A stretch of DNA of 7,068 bases from Muribaculaceae bacterium (GTDB taxonomy: Bacteria > Bacteroidota > Bacteroidia > Bacteroidales > Muribaculaceae). Below, one piece after another: positions 1 through 6,940 of this stretch; within the stretch, counting starts at the first letter, position 1; the number at the start of each line of letters is the position of its first letter. Both the position numbers and the translations under genes were made by a program. Location of the stretch: contig VSPF01000143.1 in assembly GCA_009775195.1 (NCBI GenBank), positions 1-7,068 of the forward strand, given 5' to 3'. The notes under the pieces were generated by a model, which saw only the letters and a program-made list of their open reading frames with translations, did no database searches and was not told the DNA's origin.

Positions 1-987
1 GCCTCGTATTTCCGAAGCATGGGCGTTGGCAATGGCTGGGAGATGGCCTTTATAATTATCGGCGGTCTCGGCTTTGTGTGGATGGGTTTCTGGATGTGGC
101 TTTACCGCAAGCCTGCCGACAATCCGCATGTCAATAGTGCCGAACTTGCCTATATAGAACAGGACAATGTGACGCCGGGTGAGACAGCCGAGCAAAAGGC
201 CGAGGCCGACGAGGCGCGCTCGAGCGAAATCCCATTCTTGAAGTGCTTCAAATACCGCCAGACCTGGGCCGTATTCTGGGGCCGTTTCCTGACCGACGGC
301 GTGTGGTGGTTCTTCCTCTTCTGGACCCCGGCATATATATCAGATGTCTATAACCTGCCGTCGTCGTCGGGCACGGCACAACTGCTGATTGTGGTGCTCT
401 ACCTGCTGACCATGCTTTCGATTTATGGTGGCAAGCTGCCGACGATTATCATGGATAAGACGGGTCTCAACCCCTACTCGGCGCGTATGCGTGCAATGTT
501 TATCTTCGCCCTCTTCCCCTTGCTGACGCTTGCGGCGCAGCCCCTCGGGGCATACTCGTACTGGTGGCCCGTCGTCCTGATAGGCATCGCCTGTGCCGCG
601 CACCAGTCGTGGTCGGCAAATATCTATTCGGTAGTCGGCGATATGTTCCCCAAGAGTACCATAGCCACGATTGTCGGTATTGGCGGTCTTGCCAGCGGTA
701 TAGGCTCATTCCTGGTCAACTACCTGTCGGGCAGGCTTTTCAGCTATGCTGCCGGTACCACGTTGCTCAATGGCAAGGAAGTGGAAATGACAAAGGAACT
801 GCTGGCACAAGGAGCGCAATATGTGCGCATGCCGCTGGAATGGATGGGTTTCGATGGCAAACCTGCGGGCTACTTTATAGTATTCTGCTACTGCGGCCTG
901 GCATATATAAGCGGATGGGTGGTGATGAAATTGCTCGTGCCGCGTTATAAGGTGATAGAATCTGACAAAAAACAGGTGATGCGCTGA
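1..987 (+). CDS. exuT: Hexuronate MFS transporter, ExuT-like (5' end outside window)
   Basis: Probable inner-membrane proton symporter for galacturonate/glucuronate, of the anion:cation symporter branch of the major facilitator superfamily. The frame is open to base 1 with no stop, so the ATG at 19 is internal; 328 C-terminal residues are visible and roughly the first third of the protein is missing. Numbering from base 1, a helix at about 15-35 ends in the short YRKP segment, followed by a charged central loop (about 36-85, rich in E/A/D/K). Further hydrophobic segments lie near 90-117, 125-145, 160-178, 185-215, 225-245 and 290-312. The segment AHQSWSANIY (200-209) followed by DMFPK and a glycine-rich helix is typical of ExuT/UxuT-type carriers. 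It ends 21 bases before uxaB in the same direction, consistent with one operon. Substrate is inferred from family and neighbours; glucuronate or another sugar acid is possible. Confidence 0.88.
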   Translation, partial: ASYFRSMGVGNGWEMAFIIIGGLGFVWMGFWMWLYRKPADNPHVNSAELAYIEQDNVTPGETAEQKAEADEARSSEIPFLKCFKYRQTWAVFWGRFLTDGVWWFFLFWTPAYISDVYNLPSSSGTAQLLIVVLYLLTMLSIYGGKLPTIIMDKTGLNPYSARMRAMFIFALFPLLTLAAQPLGAYSYWWPVVLIGIACAAHQSWSANIYSVVGDMFPKSTIATIVGIGGLASGIGSFLVNYLSGRLFSYAAGTTLLNGKEVEMTKELLAQGAQYVRMPLEWMGFDGKPAGYFIVFCYCGLAYISGWVVMKLLVPRYKVIESDKKQVMR

Positions 988-1008
988 TGACTATACAGTT
1001 GTAAGATT

Positions 1009-2457
1009 ATGACACTTAAATCATTAAATAATACTGCCGTCGCCCGTGTTGACCGCCCTGTCAGGGTGCTTCAGTTTGGCGAAGGTAACTTTTTGAGGGC
1101 CTTTGTAGAGTGGCTTTTTGATGTCGCAAATGAAAACGGCGTGACAGACCTCGGCGTTGCCATAGTGAAGCCGCGTATCGGTAAAAGCCATGTTATCGAT
1201 GCGCTGAAGTCGCAGGACGGCCTATACCATGTGTGCCTCGAAGGTGTAGAAAACGGACGGCCCAAGAAAGAAACCCGGCTCGTTACCGTCGTGGCCGATG
1301 CCTTTGCGCCCGACGACCAAGAGACATACGAGAAATATATACTGTCGCCTGATTTACGCTTCGTGGTCTCTAACACGACCGAGGCCGGCATACGGTATGA
1401 GGCTGATGATGTGACCACGAGCCTGCCGATTACATTCCCCGGCAAGGTCGCCAACCTGCTTTGGCGTAGATTTCGCCATTTCGGCGGTGACACGACCAAG
1501 GGACTTTATTTTATCTGCTGCGAACTGATAGAGGACAACGGCACGAAACTGCGGGAATATGTGCTTCGTCATGCCGAAGAGGCAGGGCTTGGCGACGAGT
1601 TTGCCGAGTGGGTGAAAACGGCCTGTGTCTTTGTCGACACGCTTGTCGACCGCATTGTTTCGGGCTTGCCAGGCAATCTCGACGAAGTGAAAGAAGAACT
1701 TGGCTTTGACGACAACCTTGTTGTCAAAGGCGAACTATACCACCTGTGGGCCATAGGCGGCGATGGAGTGGCTAAGTTGCAAAAGGAACTTCCGCTCGAC
1801 AAGGCTGGCTTGCACGTTATGTTTATGCCCTCGATTAAAGAATTCAGAGACAAGAAGGTGCGCATACTCAATGGTTCTCATACCGGCATGGTGGCCATGT
1901 CGCTGCTTGCCGGTTGCGAGACAGTGATGGACGCCTTCGACAATGCCGATGTCAACACCTTTATCAACTCGATGGTCGAAAAAGAAGTGCTGCCGATGAT
2001 AGACGGTGACAGCGAAGAACTTAAGACCTTTGCCGACGGCATACTCGAGCGTTTCTATAACCCCTTTATCCGCCACCAACTGAGGTCGATTGCGCTCAAC
2101 TCGCTTTCGAAGTGGGAGACGCGCAACTTCGTCACAGTCAAGGATTATTGGCAGAGAGCCGGGCGACTCGCCGAATATGAATTGTTTACGTTCGCGTCGT
2201 TGCTTGCGCTTTATGCCCCCGGCTCGGGCTTCGAGCCTCAGGATAACGAGGCGCATGTGTCCTATATCCGCGACCACTGGAATGACAATGATTTGCGAGA
2301 GACGGTGAGGACGATAGTGTCGGACGGCGGCATATTCTTAGAAGATTTCGAGGCTGTCGTGCCCGGTTTTTCGGGCAAGGTGGCAGAATACCTCGGAAAT
2401 ATAAGGCATAACGGAGCCGTGCCGGCATTAAAGGGATTTCTAAGCAGTCATAGATGA
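1009..2457 (+). CDS. uxaB: Tagaturonate reductase (altronate oxidoreductase)
   Basis: Cytoplasmic NADH-dependent reduction of D-tagaturonate to D-altronate (EC 1.1.1.58), second step of galacturonate catabolism. The 482-residue length is normal for this member of the polyol-specific long-chain dehydrogenase family. The N-terminal nucleotide-binding stretch FGEGNFLRAF (23-32) follows a hydrophobic strand (VRVLQ). The family catalytic signature K-x4-N-x2-H is intact at K283, N288 and H291 (KVRILNGSH). The C-terminal half is the all-helical domain of this family. The start at 1009 is the first ATG after an in-frame stop at 988-990; no strong Shine-Dalgarno is visible, which is usual in Bacteroidota. 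The stop overlaps the uxaA start (ATGA, 2454-2457), suggesting translational coupling. Fructuronate reductase or mannitol dehydrogenase are family alternatives, but pairing with uxaA favours tagaturonate. Confidence 0.93.
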   Translation: MTLKSLNNTAVARVDRPVRVLQFGEGNFLRAFVEWLFDVANENGVTDLGVAIVKPRIGKSHVIDALKSQDGLYHVCLEGVENGRPKKETRLVTVVADAFAPDDQETYEKYILSPDLRFVVSNTTEAGIRYEADDVTTSLPITFPGKVANLLWRRFRHFGGDTTKGLYFICCELIEDNGTKLREYVLRHAEEAGLGDEFAEWVKTACVFVDTLVDRIVSGLPGNLDEVKEELGFDDNLVVKGELYHLWAIGGDGVAKLQKELPLDKAGLHVMFMPSIKEFRDKKVRILNGSHTGMVAMSLLAGCETVMDAFDNADVNTFINSMVEKEVLPMIDGDSEELKTFADGILERFYNPFIRHQLRSIALNSLSKWETRNFVTVKDYWQRAGRLAEYELFTFASLLALYAPGSGFEPQDNEAHVSYIRDHWNDNDLRETVRTIVSDGGIFLEDFEAVVPGFSGKVAEYLGNIRHNGAVPALKGFLSSHR

Positions 2458-3947
2458 AGCGTTACCTGAAGATAAACAAGGACGACAATGTAGCCGTGGT
2501 GCTCGATGAAGCCGGGATGCATAGCGGCGAAACGGCTGAATTTGGCGACTGCGTAGTGACGCTTGTCTCCGACATCGTGCGCGGTCACAAATTCGCGCTC
2601 CGCGATATTGTCAAGGGCGAGAACATTGTCAAATACGGCTATCCTATCGGCATAGCAACGCAGGATATTCGCGCCGGAGAGTGGATTCATGCGCATAATC
2701 TTAGAACCGGGCTGAGCGATGACCTCGAATATGTATATAGCCCTGTAGGCGCATGTGTAAACCCGGCAGCGGACACGGTCGAAGTCAACGGCTATCTGCG
2801 CAAGGACGGCAGCATGGGCATACGCAACGAACTGTGGGTCGTGCCGACCGTTGGCTGCGTCAACGGGCAGGCCAACGCTATAGTGAGCCGCATAAAAGAG
2901 GAGTGCGATTTGAGCGGCATCGACGACGTGAGGGCTTTTACCCACACCTATGGCTGCTCTCAACTGGGCAGCGACCATGCCAACACACGCACGGCCCTTG
3001 CCGCCCTGGCGCGTCACCCCAATGCCGGCGGCGTGCTCGTGCTGGGCCTGGGCTGTGAGAACAACCAAATCTCAGCCTTGCGCGAGGCTATGGGCGATTA
3101 CGACCATGAGCGCGTGAAATTCCTTGTGGCGCAAGAAGTTGAGGACGAAGTCGACGAGGGCTTCCGCCTCTGCTCGGAACTTATCGACAAGATGCGCGGA
3201 GACAGGCGGCAGCCTCTACCGATTTCAAAGCTGAGGGTCGGCCTCAAATGCGGAGGCTCGGACGGCATGTCGGGCATTACGGCAAATCCGCTCGTGGGTT
3301 TGTTCTCCGACTGGCTTGTGAGCCACGGCGGCACGACTGTGCTTACCGAAGTGCCCGAGATGTTCGGAGCCGAAACAATACTTATGGGTCGCGCCGCCGA
3401 CAGGCAGGTTTTCGACCACATAGTGCCGCTGATAAACGACTTCAAAGATTATTTCAGGTCTTACGGTCAGCCGATATATGAAAACCCGTCGCCGGGCAAC
3501 AAGGCTGGTGGCATCACCACGCTCGAAGAAAAGTCGCTGGGCTGTGTGCAGAAAGGTGGTTCGATGCCGGTGGTAGATGTGCTGAAATATGGCGAGAGGT
3601 TGAAAGAGAGTGGCCTCAACCTGCTCCAGGCCCCGGGAAACGACCTTGTGGCAGCAACGGCTCTCGCCCTGTCGGGTTGCCAGATGGTGCTGTTTACCAC
3701 TGGCAGGGGCACGCCGTTCGGTACTTTTGTGCCGACACTCAAAATCTCGACCAACACGTCCCTTGCTGACAAGAAGAAAAACTGGATAGACCTCGATGCC
3801 GGAACAATAGTAGACAATGAGTCGCCGCAACATGCTCTCGGGCGACTTGTAGAGAAAGTTGTCGCTACGGCTAATGGTGCCCCGGCCCTTCATGAGCTGT
3901 CGGGAGCAAAGGAAATTGCAATCTTTAAAACCGGCGTAACGTTGTGA
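2454..3947 (+). CDS. uxaA: Altronate dehydratase
   Basis: Cytoplasmic metal-dependent dehydration of D-altronate to 2-keto-3-deoxy-D-gluconate (EC 4.2.1.7), the step after UxaB. The 497 residues match the full-length family. An N-terminal SAF-type domain (about 1-95, with AGMHSGE at 20-26) is followed by a linker and the large UxaA/GarD catalytic domain. Conserved stretches that I can see are GSMGIRNELWVVPTVGC (119-135), HTYGCSQLG (164-172), LGLGCENNQ (197-205), LKCGGSDGMSG (264-274), PEMFGAE (301-307), SPGNKAGG (346-353) and TTGRGTPFG (415-423). The several Cys and His residues in these blocks are candidates for metal binding. The product ends in the typical GVTL tail. The start lies inside the uxaB stop (4-base overlap), so the two are probably translated in tandem. 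Galactarate dehydratase (GarD) is a related family, but the uxaB neighbour decides for altronate. Confidence 0.95.
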   Translation: MKRYLKINKDDNVAVVLDEAGMHSGETAEFGDCVVTLVSDIVRGHKFALRDIVKGENIVKYGYPIGIATQDIRAGEWIHAHNLRTGLSDDLEYVYSPVGACVNPAADTVEVNGYLRKDGSMGIRNELWVVPTVGCVNGQANAIVSRIKEECDLSGIDDVRAFTHTYGCSQLGSDHANTRTALAALARHPNAGGVLVLGLGCENNQISALREAMGDYDHERVKFLVAQEVEDEVDEGFRLCSELIDKMRGDRRQPLPISKLRVGLKCGGSDGMSGITANPLVGLFSDWLVSHGGTTVLTEVPEMFGAETILMGRAADRQVFDHIVPLINDFKDYFRSYGQPIYENPSPGNKAGGITTLEEKSLGCVQKGGSMPVVDVLKYGERLKESGLNLLQAPGNDLVAATALALSGCQMVLFTTGRGTPFGTFVPTLKISTNTSLADKKKNWIDLDAGTIVDNESPQHALGRLVEKVVATANGAPALHELSGAKEIAIFKTGVTL

Positions 3948-3950
3948 GAG

Positions 3951-4034
3951 TTTATAGTTTAAAGTTTAAAGTTTAAAGTTTAAAGTTTAGGGTTTAGAGT
4001 TTAGGGTTTAGGATTTAGAGTTTAGGGTTTAAAG
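3951..4034. repeat. Twelve-unit heptamer tandem array (TTTARRG)
   Basis: Starting four bases after the uxaA stop, twelve 7-base units run without any indel. In order they are TTTATAG, four TTTAAAG, TTTAGGG, TTTAGAG, TTTAGGG, TTTAGGA, TTTAGAG, TTTAGGG, TTTAAAG. The first four bases TTTA never vary; nearly all variation is A/G at positions 5-7. Three units equal the plant-type telomere heptamer, almost certainly by chance. The array ends abruptly at CGAGG and lies about 50 bases upstream of the GH28 start. Role unknown; slippage-prone spacer is the simplest reading. Confidence 0.95.
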
Positions 4035-4074
4035 CGAGGCCCGGCTCGGATTTATACATTTTAAAACTAATACC

Positions 4075-4080
4075 AAGGAA
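4075..4080 (+). promoter_or_regulatory. Ribosome binding site of the GH28 gene
   Basis: AAGGAA lies five bases before ATG 4085 and is the clearest Shine-Dalgarno-like match in the window. It fixes the start that gives a complete signal peptide. Confidence 0.5.
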
Positions 4081-4084
4081 CATT

Positions 4085-5347
4085 ATGAAAAAGATTATTA
4101 TACCGCTTATAAGTATCTTGCTGCCTCTTTGCGCGGCGGCGCAGGATAAATGGCCTGACGGGACACCGGTTGACAAATGGTTCACGCAAACTACGCCTAC
4201 CGACCCTAAGACTCTCGGCAAGCAATATGTCGTGACCGATTACGGGGTTGTCAAAGGCGACTCCACGCTTATACAGACCGAGGCAATACAGGCGATAATC
4301 GACCTTGCAGCCGAGAACGGCGGCGGTGTAATCACTATTCCCGAAGGAGTATATCTGAGCGGTTCGCTTTTCTTCAAGCCGGGCACGCATCTCAATATCG
4401 CCCAAGGCGGCAGGCTCAAGGGCAGCAACGCCATAACACACTATAAAATTGTGAAGACGCGCCTCGAGGGGCAGACGATTAATTATTTCGCGGCACTTGT
4501 CAATGCCGACGGTGTAGATGGTTTTACCATCACCGGCCCCGGGTCGATAGATGGCGACGGTTGGAAATTCTGGGACGAGTTCTGGCTCCGTAGGAAAGTC
4601 AACCCCGACTGCACCAACCTCGAGGCCCTGCGCCCCCGACTGGTGTATATATGCAACAGCAACGATGTAGAGGTGAGCAACGTGCGCCTGGTCAACTCGG
4701 GCTTTTGGACCAACCACCTCTACCGCTGCAACCGTGTGAAGTATCTCAAGGACTATATCTGGGCCAATACAGAGACCTATCCCAAAGGCCCGAGCACCGA
4801 TGCCCTCGACCTCGATGTGTGCAGCGACGTGCTGGTTGACGGCTGCTATATGAATGTCAACGACGACGCTGTGTGCCTCAAGGGGGGCAAGGGCACGTAT
4901 GTGGAGCAAAATCCCGACAACGGCGGCAATGCCCGCGTGTTGGTGCAAAATTGCAGCTTCGGTCGGTGCAATTCGGGCATCACCTTCGGAAGCGAGGCAT
5001 GGGACTGCTCGAACGTGATATTGCGTGACTGCAAGTTTAAGAATACACACCATATAGTGCTGTTCAAGATGCGCCCCGACACGCCGCAGCACTATCGTAA
5101 CGTGCTTGTAGAGAACGTGGAGGGTAATGTGCTGAATGGAATTCAAGTGAGTGCGTGGACGCAGTTCTACAACAAGCTCGACCGTGAGGATATGCCTATA
5201 TCGAGGGTTGACAATGTGACGGTGAGAAACGTAGATGTCGAAACAACCAAAGGTTTTTACCGTAACGACAAATCACCCGACTTTATCACCAGCGGCTTCG
5301 ACTTCAGCAACATCACTGCCGATGGCAAGAAATTCGAACTGAAATAA
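4085..5347 (+). CDS. Secreted GH28 polygalacturonase-family glycoside hydrolase
   Basis: Predicted exported right-handed beta-helix enzyme acting on pectic polygalacturonan or a related chain, 420 residues. It opens with a type I signal peptide (KK, hydrophobic core about 4-16, likely cut after AAA at 19); Cys16 is preceded by Leu, so it is not a good lipobox. The mature start WPDGTPVDKWF is common in Bacteroidota GH28 proteins. Catalytic motifs, compared with the NTD, DD, GHG and RIK motifs of classical members: STDALD (237-242) and NDDAVCLKGG (259-268) keep the three acidic residues. The GHG position reads NSG (296-298, in CNSGITFGSE), and at RIK the Lys appears kept (K328) but the Arg is Leu326. 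It may therefore be a divergent subfamily with another substrate, such as a rhamnogalacturonan or an oligogalacturonide. The same-strand uxa genes 137 bases upstream suggest a common pectin pathway. Confidence 0.87.
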   Translation: MKKIIIPLISILLPLCAAAQDKWPDGTPVDKWFTQTTPTDPKTLGKQYVVTDYGVVKGDSTLIQTEAIQAIIDLAAENGGGVITIPEGVYLSGSLFFKPGTHLNIAQGGRLKGSNAITHYKIVKTRLEGQTINYFAALVNADGVDGFTITGPGSIDGDGWKFWDEFWLRRKVNPDCTNLEALRPRLVYICNSNDVEVSNVRLVNSGFWTNHLYRCNRVKYLKDYIWANTETYPKGPSTDALDLDVCSDVLVDGCYMNVNDDAVCLKGGKGTYVEQNPDNGGNARVLVQNCSFGRCNSGITFGSEAWDCSNVILRDCKFKNTHHIVLFKMRPDTPQHYRNVLVENVEGNVLNGIQVSAWTQFYNKLDREDMPISRVDNVTVRNVDVETTKGFYRNDKSPDFITSGFDFSNITADGKKFELK

Positions 5348-5493
5348 TGGCTTCGCTTTCTATTAGAGGATAGGAAACAAGAGGCCAAAAGGTCCTAAGA
5401 TACATAAATAACCTTGCTTCATCGTCTCAGAATAAACTTTAGTTAAGCTGAAAATTATGAGCGTAAAACAGGCGTAGTTTGAACTATTATTAC
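5348..5493. other. Intergenic region after GH28
   Basis: I see no gene here on either strand. A short imperfect stem (AGGCC, AAAA loop, GGTCCT with one bulged base) lies near 5381-5395, but there is no T-run after it, so I do not call a terminator. Base composition drops from GC-rich to AT-rich across this stretch. Confidence 0.6.
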
Positions 5494-5501
5494 TATATTT
5501 G
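5494..5501 (+). promoter_or_regulatory. Bacteroidota-type -7 promoter box
   Basis: TATATTTG fits the Bacteroidota primary sigma -7 consensus TAnnTTTG exactly. A TTTG at 5478-5481 could be the -33 element, but the 12-base gap is shorter than the usual about 19-20, so the match is only partial. The box lies 25 bases before ATG 5527. If it is real, the transcript starts after the upstream TTG (5479), which supports 5527 as the start of the HTH gene. Confidence 0.4.
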
Positions 5502-5526
5502 CATCTTAATAGACGTAAGTGCGACT

Positions 5527-5712
5527 ATGGAAGAGAATATATACATGTTGTCTGACGGGGAAATCCGCCGTCGGTTAGGACAAAAAATAAGGCAACTGCG
5601 ACTTCGACAAGACTTCACTCAGGTGTCGCTCGCGGAACAGGCGCAAGTCTCGCTGACGACATTAAAAAAATCGAAAAAAGGGGCTCAAGCCGAAATGTCG
5701 GTGCATAATTAA
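5527..5712 (+). pseudogene. XRE-family HTH regulator, truncated remnant
   Basis: The first about 46 codons encode the N-terminal part of an XRE/Cro-like DNA-binding domain: LGQKIRQLRLRQDFTQ (17-32), then the helix-turn-helix at about 31-48 (SLAEQAQVSLTTLKK). Small Bacteroidota regulators of this type, often next to HipA-like kinases, normally continue from LKK into IE(K/R)GE(I/V)S and a further helix. Here the frame reads LKKSKKG and then GAQAEMSVHN before stopping at 5712. The SKK in place of IEK looks like two compensating one-base shifts in the A-runs at 5664-5670 and 5674-5679. From 5682 the sequence belongs to the palindromic element, so the last ten codons are not original. No HipA-like partner follows. 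The 61-residue product lacks the C-terminal part of the domain and is probably inactive. ATG 5545 is an alternative start. Confidence 0.7.
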
Positions 5713-5906
5713 AAATATAAGAGAATAGGGTTCTCAATGATAGGAGCTTGACTCTCCGAGGCAAGCCATAGGTCAGCCATTACATTTAAGTGCTTGCATA
5801 TAAATGAAAAGCATTGCCTCGAAAAAGGCTGGTCCCGGAGGGCCCAGCTCCTATATTAGCCACAACTTGACCCAACTATATATGCACTGTAATTTCGGCT
5901 TGGGCC
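5682..5906. mobile_element. MITE-like nested palindromic element, 225 bp
   Basis: The terminal arms 5682-5707 and 5881-5906 are inverted copies matching at 22 of 26 bases, with no gap. Inside them lie further perfect inverted pairs: ATAGGAGCT 5740-5748 with 5846-5854, CGAGGCAA 5757-5764 with 5814-5821, and CATTTA 5783-5788 with 5801-5806. All four pairs are centred between about 5789 and 5797, so the whole could fold as one long hairpin. The right arm carries an extra small hairpin at 5829-5847. Flanks are GAAAAAAGG (5673-5681) and GAAAAAGG (5907-5914), a possible target duplication differing by one A. There is no transposase, so if mobile it would depend on one elsewhere. A structured RNA or a shared intergenic repeat are alternatives. 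Confidence 0.6.
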
Positions 5907-5936
5907 GAAAAAGGCGATATAAGCTATTATCTGAAT

Positions 5937-6686
5937 ATGACAAAACTTATCATACCATTTCTATTTATCGCTTGTCTTTTTGTTGTCTCTTGTGATAGTA
6001 ATAATGACCCTGAAATTTATCCAATTAGGTTTGGACAGACGGATTATACTATCCGTGTTGGAGTTCGTTCTTCCATCGGTTTTGTTGATGGAGGGGGTGT
6101 ATATGAGTTGACTGCAAGCAATCCGGATGTTTTGGGAAAATACTATATAGATAATGATACGAAAACACTGATAGTAGTCCCTACTGCCAAAGGCGAATCA
6201 ACTCTGACTGTGACCGATGTGAAAACGAACACTCCGGTCACATTGGAATTCACAGTTGAAGATTTTTATCTTTCATTTATGGTTACGGAAATCAGTGGAG
6301 ATAATACCAACCCATATCTGAACGTAAGAAATGAAATTCGGTTTATCAGAGATGAAGAAAATACCAAGCAAATAAAGATTATGTATCAGGATAATCTGAC
6401 ATATGAGATGAAGTGTGCCGCTACCGGGTATTTTGACATTGAACGCAGCTTTACAAACATTTTCACTCTTAATATGATGCTCCACTCCCATCATGGTGAA
6501 GAATTTGAAGGATTCAGTTACACACTCGGTGGAGACGGAGAATATCTTAGAATTTTCGATAAGTACTTTGGATATGACTGGGATAATAGTGTTGCCTCAA
6601 GAACTCTTCCGATGAAACGGATAACCATGATTATGACAGATTCTTTCAATAACTGTAAAATATCATGCGCTCTACAACCTTTCTGA
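5937..6686 (+). CDS. Hypothetical lipoprotein with Ig-like N-terminal domain
   Basis: Predicted lipoprotein of 249 residues. A lysine and a hydrophobic core (4-18) lead to the lipobox VVSC with Cys19, followed by DSNNDPE, so signal peptidase II processing and membrane anchoring are expected. Residues about 28-107 look like a small beta-sandwich of the Ig-like/BACON-like sort common in Bacteroidota lipoproteins: a VGVRSSIGFVDG strand, ASNPDVLGKYYID, then GESTLTVTDVKTNTPVTLEFTV. Residues 108-249 are mixed, with no motif I recognise. Function is unknown; surface binding or envelope roles are typical for such proteins. The gene is AT-rich, unlike the uxa block, and begins 30 bases after the palindromic element, which may supply its leader. 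No clear Shine-Dalgarno is seen; ATG 5937 is chosen because it gives a complete lipoprotein signal. Confidence 0.75.
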   Translation: MTKLIIPFLFIACLFVVSCDSNNDPEIYPIRFGQTDYTIRVGVRSSIGFVDGGGVYELTASNPDVLGKYYIDNDTKTLIVVPTAKGESTLTVTDVKTNTPVTLEFTVEDFYLSFMVTEISGDNTNPYLNVRNEIRFIRDEENTKQIKIMYQDNLTYEMKCAATGYFDIERSFTNIFTLNMMLHSHHGEEFEGFSYTLGGDGEYLRIFDKYFGYDWDNSVASRTLPMKRITMIMTDSFNNCKISCALQPF

Positions 6687-6693
6687 GTTGTAG
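6672..6693. terminator. Hairpin spanning the lipoprotein stop codon
   Basis: CTACAAC (6672-6678) and GTTGTAG (6687-6693) form a perfect 7-bp stem with an 8-base loop that contains the TGA stop. It is followed by an A-run rather than a T-run on the + strand, so it is not a standard intrinsic terminator. It could be a 3' end stabiliser or chance. Confidence 0.25.
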
Positions 6694-6704
6694 GAAAAAA
6701 ACAA

Positions 6705-6869
6705 TCAATCTTTTGTTTGCCCATTGAGTAAATCATAAGCTGATTTCACCTCGTCCTCTCTCAATCTTCCAATCATACCGACCATCTGCGACATCGCCAA
6801 CCACCTTGAGTGTGTGGCGTCCGTTTTGCCTTTTCCTTGCTGATAGAAGGAAGCATAAGGACATAAAGT
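6705..6869 (-). other. Minus-strand protein-like open frames, possible gene remnant
   Basis: Two overlapping minus-strand frames look more protein-like than chance. Frame A runs from 6869 to the stop at 6705-6707 and ends in VGMIGRLREDEVKSAYDLL then NGQTKD, a plausible amphipathic C-terminus; its only ATG is 6792-6794 (29 residues). Frame B has an ATG at 6862-6864 and a stop at 6733-6735 (43 residues), including GRHTLKVVGDVADGRYDWK. They share bases, so at most one was the original reading unless a frameshift joins them. I do not recognise the family. This could be a short real gene, a decayed gene, or chance. Confidence 0.3.
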
Positions 6870-6940
6870 TCAAAAGGTACAAAATGAGTTTTGAAACATT
6901 GATTTTTACCTGTCAACGAGGGTTCTTTAAGGTATTTGTA

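Noticed and set aside
3986..4027. Telomere-like TTTAGGG units
   Set aside because: Only three of twelve units match, in a degenerate array inside a bacterial operon; there is no sign of a replicon end.
4035..4048. CGAG/CTCG stem after the heptamer array as a terminator
   Set aside because: Only four base pairs and no T-run follow.
4067..5146. 359-codon minus-strand open frame opposite the GH28 gene
   Set aside because: It is a shadow frame, made long by the GC-rich codon use of GH28; the + strand has the signal peptide and catalytic motifs.
5479..5526. Upstream TTG start extending the HTH product by 16 residues
   Set aside because: The extension (MNYYYYICILID...) is unlike the family N-terminus and covers the -7 box at 5494-5501; ATG 5527 is the better start.
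5804..5995. 63-codon + strand open frame starting MKSIASKKAGPGG
   Set aside because: It lies in the palindromic element and overlaps the lipoprotein start in another frame; the composition is that of the repeat, not of a protein.
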